NCBI GenBank assembly: GCA_023433755.1
Contig: JAEYUA010000181.1
Span: 1 to 45,010 of the forward strand
Length of the DNA stretch: 45,010 nucleotides
Direction of reading: 5' to 3'
From: Bacteroidota bacterium
GTDB taxonomy: Bacteria; Bacteroidota; Bacteroidia; Chitinophagales; Chitinophagaceae
Shown here: in pieces, positions 6,996-13,841 of the stretch
How the letters are laid out: every line of letters starts with the position of its first letter
How positions within the stretch are numbered: position 1 is the first letter of the stretch
The notes under the pieces: generated by a model
Told to the model about the DNA's origin: nothing
Databases searched by the model: none
The model's input: only the letters and a program-made list of their open reading frames with translations
Translations under genes and position numbers: made by a program

Positions 6996-7371
6996 CGGCT
7001 GGGAGTGGCCTGGAGAGCCAGGCAAAACAAAGAGTTCTTATTTATAATCATATTCTATCTCTCAATCTATCCGCCTTAAGCGGAGATGAAAAAAGAGCTC
7101 TGGACAAAAATGCGGAGCACAGCAATGTGCATCCGCGATACATATAAACAAGCCCTTCGAGGTTTGTTTGTCACCGGTACTTCTGTCATCCACCGTAGCT
7201 TCAGCGAAGGTGGACATCCAAAAGGATACCGAGTTTCAGTAGTGCCACAGGGTACGCCTTCGCTGAAGCTTCGGCGCATAAAAGAAAAGGTCGGATGATG
7301 AACCAGGATTGACCTCCCGCACCCATGCGGGAAATGTCTTGAACAACCTTGCGGGGAAAAACCGTAAGAAA
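6996..7371 (+). other. structured 376-nt spacer between rpsJ and rplC
   Basis: No convincing gene is present. At least five inverted repeats occur in order: GCCTGG/CCAGGC (7008-7023, loop AGAG), TCCGC/GCGGA (7070-7084), AAACAAGCC/GGTTTGTTT (7146-7169, one G-U pair), an 18-nt inverted pair at 7193-7210 and 7257-7274, and TCCCGCA/TGCGGGA (7315-7332, loop CCCA). A 70-codon frame at 7086-7298 is open, but its translation is explained by the repeats. The region lies within the operon transcript and might be an attenuator, a processing site or an inserted repeat cluster. Confidence 0.7.
7193..7274. repeat. 18-nt inverted repeat pair (palindromic element)
   Basis: CCGTAGCTTCAGCGAAGG at 7193-7210 and CCTTCGCTGAAGCTTCGG at 7257-7274 are reverse complements with 17 of 18 positions matching, separated by 46 nt. 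Each arm is itself a partial palindrome (CTTC/GAAG). The pair has the form of a small mobile palindromic element or a long hairpin; I see no transposase or target duplication. Confidence 0.7.
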
Positions 7372-7989
7372 ATGAAAGGAATCATTGGTAAAAAAATTGG
7401 GATGACCAGCATCTTCGATCCTGGAGGCAAGCAAACAGCCTGCACCATTATTGAAGCTGGTCCCTGTGTTGTAACACAGGTAAAAACACAGGAGACTGAC
7501 GGCTACAACGCACTCCAGGTCGCATATGGTGACAAAAAGGACAAGCACACCACCGCTTCTGAAAAAAATCACTTCGCAAAAGCAAACACTCCTGCTAAGA
7601 AGACCGTAAAAGAATTCAGGAATTATTTCGAGGAAAAGAATATTGGTGATACCATCACTGTTGACATTTTCGCAGAAGGCGAAAAGGTTGAAGTAGTGGG
7701 TATTACAAAAGGTAAGGGTTTCCAGGGTGTAGTTAAACGCCACGGATTTTCCGGTGTGGGTGAGGGTTCTCACGGCCAGCACGACCGCCAGAGAGCACCA
7801 GGTTCCATTGGTGGATCTTCTTATCCTTCACGTGTATTCAAAGGCATGCGCATGGCCGGCCGTATGGGTACTGACAGGGTTAAAGTGAAAGGTCTGAAAG
7901 TCGTTAAGATTTTCCCTGACAAAAATTATATCCTGGTGAGTGGTTCCGTACCAGGTCATAACGGGTCAATCGTATTAATCCAAAAGTAG
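7372..7989 (+). CDS. rplC: 50S ribosomal protein L3 (uL3)
   Basis: The start at 7372 gives 205 aa beginning MKGIIGKKIGMTSIF, the standard N-terminus; extending the frame upstream only adds sequence from the repeat-rich spacer. uL3 is a primary 23S rRNA binding protein whose long loop reaches the peptidyl transferase centre. The loop is seen as GSHGQHDRQRAPGSIGGSSYPSRVFKG and then MRMAGRMGTDRVKVKGLKVV. The glutamine that PrmB methylates in E. coli (GSIGQ) is glycine here, which probably reflects lineage variation. It follows rpsJ in the S10 operon after the long structured spacer, and precedes rplD by 69 nt. Confidence 0.97.
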   Translation: MKGIIGKKIGMTSIFDPGGKQTACTIIEAGPCVVTQVKTQETDGYNALQVAYGDKKDKHTTASEKNHFAKANTPAKKTVKEFRNYFEEKNIGDTITVDIFAEGEKVEVVGITKGKGFQGVVKRHGFSGVGEGSHGQHDRQRAPGSIGGSSYPSRVFKGMRMAGRMGTDRVKVKGLKVVKIFPDKNYILVSGSVPGHNGSIVLIQK

Positions 7990-7992
7990 GAC

Positions 7993-8031
7993 ATGCCGGC
8001 GGAGGTCCGCTGATTGATAAAAAGGCGGCAT
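7993..8031 (+). other. nested inverted repeats between rplC and rplD
   Basis: ATGCCG (7993-7998) pairs with CGGCAT (8026-8031) and encloses GCGGA (7999-8003)/TCCGC (8006-8010). The segment TGCCGGCGGAGGT (7994-8006) recurs as TGCCGGCGGAAGT between rplP and rpmC (12299-12311). Confidence 0.5.
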
Positions 8032-8058
8032 ACCCGCTGATTAAAAAAAGAACGAATC

Positions 8059-8697
8059 ATGCAAGTAAAAGTTTTAAATATACAAGGACAGGAAACGGGC
8101 AGGTCTGTTGAACTTCCTGAAGATATCTTTGGCATCGAGCCAAACAACCACGCCATTTACCTGGCAGTTAAACAATACCTGGCTGCGCAGCGCCAGGGAA
8201 CGCACAAGGTAAAGACCCGTGCCGAGGTACAGGGTGCCAGCCGCAAGCTGCACCGCCAGAAAGGTACCGGCGGATCCCGTAAGGGTAATATCCGTAACCC
8301 TTTATACAAGGGTGGTGGTACTATCTTCGGACCAAAGCCACACAAATACGATATCAAACTGAATCGTAAGGTGAAAGATCTCGCCAAGATGTCTGCTCTT
8401 GCGCACAAGGCACAGTCCAACAACATTTTTGTTGTGGAAGATGTGAACCTGGATGCTCCCAAGACCAAGACCTTCATGAACATCCTCAACAGCCTGAAGG
8501 TTGGTGACAAAAAAATCATTTTCGTTACTCCGGAATACAACGATAATATCTATATCAGCTCTCGCAACGTGCCTTCGGTACTAACTACTTTGCTGAGTGA
8601 TGTAAATACTTATGATATCATGAATTCCGAAGCCCTGGTGCTCACTGAAAGTGCAGCCCTGATTTTTGGCGGAGAAGAAAAAGAAGAAAAAGCTTAA
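8059..8697 (+). CDS. rplD: 50S ribosomal protein L4 (uL4)
   Basis: uL4 (212 aa) binds 23S rRNA domain I and sends a loop into the nascent peptide exit tunnel. The loop is visible as RAEVQGASRKLHRQKGTGGSRKGN followed by GGGTIFGPKPHKY, the tunnel segment where macrolide-resistance changes arise in other species (the K/G-rich stretch is intact). The end is acidic and short (GGEEKEEKA). In E. coli L4 represses its own operon through the S10 leader; whether that happens here cannot be judged, since the leader is different. It lies 69 nt after rplC and 61 nt before rplW. Confidence 0.97.
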   Translation: MQVKVLNIQGQETGRSVELPEDIFGIEPNNHAIYLAVKQYLAAQRQGTHKVKTRAEVQGASRKLHRQKGTGGSRKGNIRNPLYKGGGTIFGPKPHKYDIKLNRKVKDLAKMSALAHKAQSNNIFVVEDVNLDAPKTKTFMNILNSLKVGDKKIIFVTPEYNDNIYISSRNVPSVLTTLLSDVNTYDIMNSEALVLTESAALIFGGEEKEEKA

Positions 8698-8758
8698 TTA
8701 TTAATAGAAAGATGAAATCGCAAGATTCCATCGCACTAACATAAAAAACAGAATAGCG

Positions 8759-9058
8759 ATGAAACTTTCTGAAGTATTGATCAAACCGATCCTGACGGAA
8801 AAAGCAAATGGACAGCAGGACAAACTGCGCCGTTATGCTTTCAGGGTTGATCGCAGGGCTAACAAACTTGAGATCAAAAAAGCGATCGAAGAGTTTTACG
8901 GCGTGAACATCGTGGATGTGAACACACTGGTGGTTCCCGGTAAAAACAAAACCAGGTATACCAAAAAAGGATTCACCAAAGGACAGAAGCAGGCTTATAA
9001 AAAAGCCATGGTGACTGTAGCAGACGGAGAAACCATTGACCTGTATTCAGCGATCTAA
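8759..9058 (+). CDS. rplW: 50S ribosomal protein L23 (uL23)
   Basis: uL23 (99 aa) sits at the tunnel exit and is the docking site for trigger factor and SRP. The family pattern is clear: LIKPILTEKA near the N-terminus, YAFRVDRRANKLEIKKAIEEFYGVNIVDVNT in the middle, and a basic loop (PGKNKTRYTKKGFTKGQKQAYKKA). The acidic surface residue that trigger factor contacts cannot be assigned with certainty from sequence alone. It is followed by a 145-nt GC-repeat spacer before rplB. Confidence 0.97.
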   Translation: MKLSEVLIKPILTEKANGQQDKLRRYAFRVDRRANKLEIKKAIEEFYGVNIVDVNTLVVPGKNKTRYTKKGFTKGQKQAYKKAMVTVADGETIDLYSAI

Positions 9059-9203
9059 CCCCCTGCCCTGGAGGGGTATGGGAAAGTTCTTTAAATAAGG
9101 TAACAGACGCCGAGAATGTCTGATCATTAACAACCAGTCTTGAATAATTGATTTCATGACTATTTCAAAAACTCCCCTTTAGGGGGTGTTGGGGGAAAAC
9201 ATT
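9059..9203. repeat. spacer with two C/G-run elements between rplW and rplB
   Basis: Two related motifs flank this spacer: CCCTGGAGGGGTATGGG at 9066-9082 and CCCCTTTAGGGGGTGTTGGG at 9174-9193. Both follow the plan CCCCTnnAGGGGnTnnGGG, with a short hairpin and then a G run. Elements of this form are, from memory, common between genes in Bacteroidota. The rest of the spacer is AT-rich and shows nothing else. Confidence 0.5.
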
Positions 9204-10043
9204 ATGCCATTAAAAAAGTATAAACCCATTACAGCCGGTACACGTTGGAGAATCGGCAATGCTTACACTGAGATCACCACGCACGAGCCTGAGAAATCCC
9301 TGCTTGAAAAAAAGAGCGGAACAGGCGGACGTAACTCATCTGGTCGCAGGGCCATGCGTTATATCGGTGGCGGTAACAAAAACATGTACCGTGTGATCGA
9401 TTTCAAGCGTAACAAAAAAGATATCCCGGCTACTGTAGCCTCTATCGAATACGATCCGAACAGGACCACCTTCATCGCATTGCTGAATTATGCTGATGGA
9501 GAAAAAAGATATATCCTGGCTCCCCAGGGCCTCACAGTTGGTATGACCGTAGTAAGCGGTGATGCCGTAGCACCTGAACTGGGCAATGCGCTGTTGCTGA
9601 AAAACATGCCACTTGGTACCGTGGTTCACAACATCGAAATGCAGCCTGGCCAGGGTGGTAAGATCGCCCGCAGCGCCGGTGCTTCAGCGCAGTTGAGCAA
9701 TAAAGAAGAAAAATACGCGGTGCTGAAAATGCCAAGCGGTGAATTAAGGAAAGTGCTGATCAACTGTTATGCTACTGTTGGTATCGCATCTAATAGTGAC
9801 CACCAGTTGCAGTCTATGGGTAAGGCAGGACGTAACCGCTGGAAAGGTATCAAACCAAGAAACCGTGGTGTAGCCATGAACCCTGTAGATCACCCGATGG
9901 GTGGTGGTGAAGGCCGTGCATCAGGCGGACAGCCCCGCAGCAGGACTGGTCAGTACTCACGCGGATTGAAAACACGTACCAAAGGAAAAGGCAGCGACAA
10001 GCTGATCATCCAGAGGAAGAATGGTTCTAAACTGGCTAAATAA
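9204..10043 (+). CDS. rplB: 50S ribosomal protein L2 (uL2)
   Basis: The start at 9204 gives 279 aa beginning MPLKKYKPITAGTRWR; an ATG 18 nt upstream lies in the repeat spacer and is less likely. uL2 is needed for subunit association and is placed near the peptidyl transferase centre. The RNA-binding core (GGGNKNMYRVIDFKRNKKDIPATVASIEYDPNR split across residues of about 51-85) and the conserved C-terminal loop MNPVDHPMGGGEGR are present. The histidine in DHP corresponds to E. coli His229; the following HGGGEG of E. coli is MGGGEG here. It is the fifth gene of the S10 operon, 48 nt before rpsS. Confidence 0.97.
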   Translation: MPLKKYKPITAGTRWRIGNAYTEITTHEPEKSLLEKKSGTGGRNSSGRRAMRYIGGGNKNMYRVIDFKRNKKDIPATVASIEYDPNRTTFIALLNYADGEKRYILAPQGLTVGMTVVSGDAVAPELGNALLLKNMPLGTVVHNIEMQPGQGGKIARSAGASAQLSNKEEKYAVLKMPSGELRKVLINCYATVGIASNSDHQLQSMGKAGRNRWKGIKPRNRGVAMNPVDHPMGGGEGRASGGQPRSRTGQYSRGLKTRTKGKGSDKLIIQRKNGSKLAK

Positions 10044-10047
10044 AATG

Positions 10048-10087
10048 TGATGATGCAACATCATCAAATTATAAAATTATCAAAATA
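10048..10087. repeat. hairpin plus 8-nt repeats before rpsS
   Basis: TGATGATG (10048-10055) and CATCATCA (10059-10066) form an 8-bp inverted repeat with a 3-nt loop. It runs into three octamers with an exact 8-nt period: TCAAATTA, TAAAATTA and TCAAAATA (starting at 10064, 10072 and 10080). The same plan recurs before rplP and rpsN. Confidence 0.6.
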
Positions 10088-10091
10088 AGAT

Positions 10092-10361
10092 ATGGCTCGT
10101 TCAATCAAAAAAGGTCCTTATGTAGCAGCTCATCTCGAGGGAAAAGTGCTCGCTATCAATGAAGGAAAGAACAAAAAAGGTGTGATCAAAACCTGGAGCC
10201 GTCGCTCTACGATCACTCCTGATTTTGTAGGACATACGTTTGCGGTGCATAACGGGAACAAATTCATTCCGGTGTATGTAACGGAGTTCATGGTAGGACA
10301 TAAACTAGGTGAGTTTGCCCCTACAAGAAACTTTAAAGGTCACTCTAGTAAAAAGGGTTAA
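10092..10361 (+). CDS. rpsS: 30S ribosomal protein S19 (uS19)
   Basis: uS19 (89 aa, normal) is a 30S head protein that pairs with S13 and contacts the A-site tRNA region. The sequence MARSIKKGPYVAAHLEGKVL and the central TWSRRSTITPDFVGHTFAVHNG are typical, as is GHKLGEFAPTRNFKGH near the C-terminus. The start codon follows an AT-rich octamer repeat and has no Shine-Dalgarno sequence. It is followed by rplV after 47 nt. Confidence 0.98.
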   Translation: MARSIKKGPYVAAHLEGKVLAINEGKNKKGVIKTWSRRSTITPDFVGHTFAVHNGNKFIPVYVTEFMVGHKLGEFAPTRNFKGHSSKKG

Positions 10362-10408
10362 TTGGCCGGGTGAATCTACAATGAATCACAGGCCCAAAAC
10401 AATATAAA

Positions 10409-10942
10409 ATGGGAGTTAGAAAAAAAATTGCGGCAGATGCCCGTAAGGAAAAAAGAAAGTCATATTTCGGTGCTACACTGAAAAACTATCCCACATCTCC
10501 ACGTAAGATGCGTCTGATCGCAGACCTGATCCGTGGCATGCATGTAGAAAAGGCGCTGGCTGTTCTGGAGCATAATCCAAAACATTCATCAGAGCCCATG
10601 CGCAAGCTGGTATTAAGTGCAATCAATAACTGGAAACAAAAGAACGAAGGTGCTGATGAAGGCCAACTGGTTGTTGCTTCCGTATTTGTTGATGGCGCCA
10701 GAACACTGAAGCGTATGCGCCCGGCTCCCCAGGGCCGCGGATACCGTGTTCGCAAAAGAAGCAATCACGTAACTGTAGTGGTAGGTGATATCAACGAGCT
10801 GAAAGCAGCAAGGCAGAAACAGCCTAAAGTAATAGAAGCCGTTGAAGAAGAAACTGCAGCAACTGAAGTGAAAGCAAAAAAAGCTGCTCCCAAGAAAAGT
10901 GCTCCTAAAAAAGCCGCAGCGAAAAAGACAACAAAAAAATAA
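10409..10942 (+). CDS. rplV: 50S ribosomal protein L22 (uL22) with lysine/alanine-rich tail
   Basis: The core of about 115 residues is standard uL22, with a beta-hairpin that lines the exit tunnel (SVFVDGARTLKRMRPAPQGRGYRVRKRSNHVTVVVGD). The protein is 177 aa, about 60 longer than the E. coli form. The extra C-terminus is first acidic (VIEAVEEETAATEVK) and then a lysine/alanine/proline repeat (KKAAPKKSAPKKAAAKKTTKK in two pieces). This tail resembles the H1-like protein encoded at 1415-2113 and probably lies on the ribosome surface, contacting rRNA. Its spacer to rpsC is only 21 nt, the second-shortest in the cluster. Confidence 0.95.
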   Translation: MGVRKKIAADARKEKRKSYFGATLKNYPTSPRKMRLIADLIRGMHVEKALAVLEHNPKHSSEPMRKLVLSAINNWKQKNEGADEGQLVVASVFVDGARTLKRMRPAPQGRGYRVRKRSNHVTVVVGDINELKAARQKQPKVIEAVEEETAATEVKAKKAAPKKSAPKKAAAKKTTKK

Positions 10943-10963
10943 TTAAACGCACAACCAATAAAC

Positions 10964-11785
10964 ATGGGTCAAAAAGCAAATCCAATTGGTAACAGGTTAG
11001 GTATCATCCGCGGATGGGAATCTAACTGGTATGGTAACAAAAAAGACTTCGCTCAGAAACTGATCGAAGACAATAAAATCAGAACCTACCTCAATGCCCG
11101 TATAAACAAAGGTGGCATTGCCAAGATCGTTATCGAGAGAACCTTAGGTAAGCTGATCGTAACCATCCATACTTCCAAGCCTGGTATCATCATTGGTAAA
11201 GGTGGTGGTGAGGTAGACCGCATTAAGGAAGAGTTGAAGAAACTTACCGGTAAGGAAGATGTGCAGATCAACATTCTTGAGATCCGCCGTCCCGAACTGG
11301 ATGCGATGATTGTAGCAGATACGATCGCCCGCCAGATCGAGAACCGCATCAACTATAAAAGGGCCATCAAGATGGCGATTGCTTCCGCGCTCCGTATGGG
11401 TGCTGAAGGAATTAAAGTAAAAGTTTCCGGCCGTTTGGGTGGTGCCGAGATCGCCCGTACAGAGGAAATCAAGCAGGGCCGTACACCTTTGCACACTTTC
11501 CGTATGGATATTGACTATGCCAACGTATTCGCGCTTACTGTTTATGGTAAGATCGGTATCAAGGTATGGATCTGTAAAGGTGAAGTGCTGCAGAAGAGAG
11601 ACCTGAACCCGAATTTCGTTGGTGGTAAAGAAGCAGGCGGAATGGGTGACAGAAGAGAAAGAAGAGACGACAGGGGTGGAGATTTTGGAGGCCGTGGCGA
11701 CCGCAGGGGCGGACAGGGCGGAGGCAACTTTAACCGTGGTGGCGGCGGTGGCCGTCAGGGCGGACAAGGTGGTGGAAGGAGATAA
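10964..11785 (+). CDS. rpsC: 30S ribosomal protein S3 (uS3) with RGG-rich tail
   Basis: Residues 1 to about 215 are standard uS3, which helps form the mRNA entry channel and has helicase activity with S4 and S5. The KH-domain loop is seen as KPGIIIGKGGGEVDRIKEEL, and the C-terminal domain as ALRMGAEGIKVKVSGRLGGAEIARTE. The protein then continues for about 55 residues as a glycine/arginine tract (RGGDFGGRGDRRGGQGG and similar), giving 273 aa against 233 in E. coli. RGG tracts bind RNA in other proteins; here the tail would project near the mRNA entry. The tract uses GGT/GGC and CGT/CGC codons, and its G-rich strand opens spurious frames. Confidence 0.95.
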   Translation: MGQKANPIGNRLGIIRGWESNWYGNKKDFAQKLIEDNKIRTYLNARINKGGIAKIVIERTLGKLIVTIHTSKPGIIIGKGGGEVDRIKEELKKLTGKEDVQINILEIRRPELDAMIVADTIARQIENRINYKRAIKMAIASALRMGAEGIKVKVSGRLGGAEIARTEEIKQGRTPLHTFRMDIDYANVFALTVYGKIGIKVWICKGEVLQKRDLNPNFVGGKEAGGMGDRRERRDDRGGDFGGRGDRRGGQGGGNFNRGGGGGRQGGQGGGRR

Positions 11786-11809
11786 GAGATCTCATCTCAC
11801 AAAAGAATA

Positions 11810-11854
11810 ACGATGGTGTTAGAAGCATCGTCAAATTATCAAAATATCAAATTG
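11810..11854. repeat. hairpin plus 8-nt repeats before rplP
   Basis: ACGATG (11810-11815) pairs with CATCGT (11826-11831), followed by TCAAATTA, TCAAAATA and TCAAATTG at 11831, 11839 and 11847, an exact 8-nt period. The rplP start follows 7 nt later. Confidence 0.6.
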
Positions 11855-11860
11855 TAATAA

Positions 11861-12283
11861 ATGTTACAGCCGAAAAGAACGAAGCACAGGAAAATGCAGA
11901 AAGGCCGCATGAAGGGCGACGCAAAAAGAGGTACAACCATCTCTTTTGGTTCCTATGCATTGAAAGCTTTGGAAGATCATTGGATCACTGACCGCCAGAT
12001 TGAAGCGGCACGCCAGGCACTTACCCGCCACATGAAACGTGAGGGTAATGTATGGATCCGTATTTTCCCTGACAAGCCCATCACCAACAAACCTGCAGAG
12101 GTGCGTATGGGTAAGGGTAAGGGTAACCTGGAATACTGGGCTGCTGTTGTGAAACCAGGACGCATCATCTTCGAGATCGATGGTGTATCTGAAGTAGTGG
12201 CTCAGGGCGCATTGAAACTGGCTGCAGGCAAACTGCCTATCGCAACCAAGTTTGTAAAAAGGTATGACCTCGCCGAAGCATAA
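11861..12283 (+). CDS. rplP: 50S ribosomal protein L16 (uL16)
   Basis: uL16 (140 aa) organises the A-site tRNA binding region of the large subunit. The N-terminal MLQPKRTKHRKMQKGRMKG and the central GSYALKALEDHWITDRQIEAARQALTRHMKREG are diagnostic; KPAEVRMGKGKGNLEYW carries the conserved arginine corresponding to E. coli Arg81, which is hydroxylated there. The start is a plain ATG after an octamer repeat. It is followed by rpmC after an 85-nt spacer. Confidence 0.98.
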   Translation: MLQPKRTKHRKMQKGRMKGDAKRGTTISFGSYALKALEDHWITDRQIEAARQALTRHMKREGNVWIRIFPDKPITNKPAEVRMGKGKGNLEYWAAVVKPGRIIFEIDGVSEVVAQGALKLAAGKLPIATKFVKRYDLAEA

Positions 12284-12346
12284 ATCAAGGTGATATAGTG
12301 CCGGCGGAAGTGCGACGTTAATATTGCCTCTGCGGAATCAGGATCA

Positions 12347-12362
12347 TCGAAATATCAAATTA
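12347..12362. repeat. 8-nt repeats before rpmC
   Basis: TCGAAATA (12347-12354) and TCAAATTA (12355-12362) directly precede the rpmC start, continuing the octamer family. A matching hairpin is not clear here, although GATCATCG at 12343-12350 resembles half of one. Confidence 0.5.
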
Positions 12363-12368
12363 TATATC

Positions 12369-12575
12369 ATGTCAAAGACAGTAGATTTTAAAAAAAGCAT
12401 CCAGGGTTTGAACGAGCAGGACCTGCAGGCGCGCATCAAGGAAGATGAACTGCGTTTGAAGAAGCTTGAATTCGCCCATGCCATTTCTCCATTGGAGAAC
12501 CCGGTAAGCATCCGCGGTTTACGCAGGGAGCTCGCCCGTTTGAAAACCGAATTAAAAAAGAAACAATTAGGATAG
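12369..12575 (+). CDS. rpmC: 50S ribosomal protein L29 (uL29)
   Basis: The start at 12369 gives 68 aa (MSKTVDFKKSIQGL...), in line with the family; an upstream in-frame ATG at 12324 would add 15 residues from the repeat spacer. uL29 lies next to uL23 at the tunnel exit. The two-helix pattern is visible as LNEQDLQARIKEDELRLKKLEF and IRGLRRELARLKTELKKK, split by the short loop AISPLENPVS. It is followed by a heptamer array before rpsQ. Confidence 0.95.
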   Translation: MSKTVDFKKSIQGLNEQDLQARIKEDELRLKKLEFAHAISPLENPVSIRGLRRELARLKTELKKKQLG

Positions 12576-12578
12576 AAC

Positions 12579-12652
12579 AGCCGCGAGCTATAAGCTGCGA
12601 GCACGAGAATAACTCGAAGCTCATAGCCCGGAGCTCAAAGCCTAAAGCTTAA
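12579..12652. repeat. two-block heptamer array between rpmC and rpsQ
   Basis: AGC starts at 12579, 12586, 12593 and 12600, then again at 12618, 12625, 12632, 12639 and 12646. Spacing is exactly 7 within both blocks. Unit sequences vary (AGCCGCG, AGCTATA, AGCTGCG, AGCTCAA and others), but the core and phase are kept. Confidence 0.8.
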
Positions 12653-12655
12653 GAT

Positions 12656-12937
12656 ATGTCTGAAACAACAAATACAGCAGCAGAAACCAGGAACCTGAGA
12701 AAAACCAGGATCGGTGTGGTTACCAGCAATAAAATGACCAAGACCATCACTGTTGCGGTTGAAAGAAAAGTGAAGCACCCGATCTACGGTAAGTTCGTTA
12801 AGAAAACGACCAGCTTCCATGCACACGATGAAAAGAATGAAGCAAGCATCGGTGATGTAGTGCGTATCATGGAAACCCGCCCCCTGAGCAAAACAAAGCG
12901 CTGGAGACTGGTGGAGATTGTAGAGAAAGTGAAGTAA
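12656..12937 (+). CDS. rpsQ: 30S ribosomal protein S17 (uS17)
   Basis: uS17 (93 aa) is an early-binding 30S body protein with an OB fold. Diagnostic segments are RKTRIGVVTSNKMTKTITVAV near the N-terminus and HDEKNEASIGDVVRIMETRPLSKTKRWRLVEIVEK at the C-terminus. The first ten residues (MSETTNTAAE) are a polar, non-conserved extension. It lies between two heptamer arrays. Confidence 0.97.
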   Translation: MSETTNTAAETRNLRKTRIGVVTSNKMTKTITVAVERKVKHPIYGKFVKKTTSFHAHDEKNEASIGDVVRIMETRPLSKTKRWRLVEIVEKVK

Positions 12938-12938
12938 G

Positions 12939-13043
12939 GCTATTGGCTGATGGCTTATGGCTGTTGGCTGGTGGTTAAAAGAATGAATTTTCAAATTTTT
13001 GTAAACGGGCTAATAGCTAAAAGCTAATAGCCAAAAGCTAAAT
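12939..13043. repeat. inverted two-block heptamer array between rpsQ and rplN
   Basis: GCT occurs at 12939, 12946, 12953, 12960 and 12967, and GC[T/C] at 13009, 13016, 13023, 13030 and 13037, all at an exact 7-nt spacing. Left units read GGCTnnT and right units AGCTAAT or AGCCAAA, which is the reverse-complement sense, so the blocks can pair across the 35-nt AT-rich centre. Confidence 0.82.
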
Positions 13044-13046
13044 AAA

Positions 13047-13415
13047 ATGATCCAGCAAGAATCCCGTTTGAATGTAGCGGACAACAGTGGTGCCAAAGAA
13101 GTGCTTTGTATCCGTGTGTTGGGTAACAGTGGTCAGCGTTATGCAAGAGTCGGAGACAAGATCGTGGTAACTGTAAAGGATGCGATCCCTGCCGGCGGTA
13201 TCAAAAAAGGTACGGTTGCCAAAGCGGTAATCGTTCGTACCAAGAACAAACTGCGTCGTAAAGATGGATCTTATATCCGTTTCGATGACAATGCCGTGGT
13301 AATTCTCAACGCTTCTGATGAGCCAAGAGGTACCCGCATCTTCGGACCAGTAGCACGTGAACTGCGTGATAAGGGTTATATGAAGATTATTTCCCTGGCG
13401 CCGGAAGTGCTATAA
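13047..13415 (+). CDS. rplN: 50S ribosomal protein L14 (uL14)
   Basis: uL14 (122 aa, exactly the usual length) forms intersubunit bridges with 16S rRNA and is the docking site for the RsfS silencing factor. Typical sequence is MIQQESRLNVADNSGAKEVLC at the N-terminus (written here in part) and the C-terminal GPVARELRDKGYMKIISLAPEVL. The stop TAA overlaps the first base of the following heptamer array. Confidence 0.97.
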   Translation: MIQQESRLNVADNSGAKEVLCIRVLGNSGQRYARVGDKIVVTVKDAIPAGGIKKGTVAKAVIVRTKNKLRRKDGSYIRFDDNAVVILNASDEPRGTRIFGPVARELRDKGYMKIISLAPEVL

Positions 13416-13449
13416 GCCATTAGCCATTGGCCATTGGCCATTGGCTGGG
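13415..13449. repeat. heptamer array between rplN and rplX
   Basis: GCC/GCT starts at 13416, 13423, 13430, 13437 and 13444, an exact 7-nt period with the unit GCCATTG. The array starts inside the rplN stop codon. It is the reverse complement of the array between rpsN and rpsH. Confidence 0.82.
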
Positions 13450-13509
13450 ATGAGAGTCATTAAAAAATAAATAGTTCCTGGCAGTATCAGGAAATAAAAT
13501 AAGAGCAAA

Positions 13510-13839
13510 ATGAAAACAAGATTTAAAGCAAAGTACAATATCAGGAAAGGCGACCAGGTGGTTGTCATTGCTGGTGACGACAAAGATGTCAAGAAGCCAC
13601 GCCTGGTAAAGGAAGTGCTTGTTGATGAAGGCAAGGTGCTGGTGGAAGGTGTGAACGTGATCACCAAGCATAGCAAACCTTCAGCCCAGAACACCAAAGG
13701 TGGCATTGTAAAAAAAGAAGCACCTATCAACATTTCCAATGTAATGCTGTGGGATGGCAAACAGGCTACCAAGGTGAAAAGGGATGTGCAGGGAGATAAA
13801 AAAGTTCGTGTATCTAAAAAATCTGGAGGGGTTATATAA
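13510..13839 (+). CDS. rplX: 50S ribosomal protein L24 (uL24)
   Basis: uL24 (109 aa) starts 50S assembly by binding the 5' end of 23S rRNA and later lies at the tunnel exit. The KOW motif is seen as IRKGDQVVVIAGDDKD near residues 13-28, with the characteristic VEGVNVITKHSKPSAQNTKGGIVKKEAPI in the middle. The start ATG follows A-rich sequence. It is followed by rplE after only 2 nt, the tightest junction of the operon, so the pair is probably translationally coupled. Confidence 0.97.
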   Translation: MKTRFKAKYNIRKGDQVVVIAGDDKDVKKPRLVKEVLVDEGKVLVEGVNVITKHSKPSAQNTKGGIVKKEAPINISNVMLWDGKQATKVKRDVQGDKKVRVSKKSGGVI

Positions 13840-13841
13840 TC

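Noticed and set aside
7086..7298. Small ORF in the rpsJ-rplC spacer
   Set aside because: Its translation (for example PSLKLRRIKEK) follows from the palindromic repeat in the spacer; no start signal or family resemblance.
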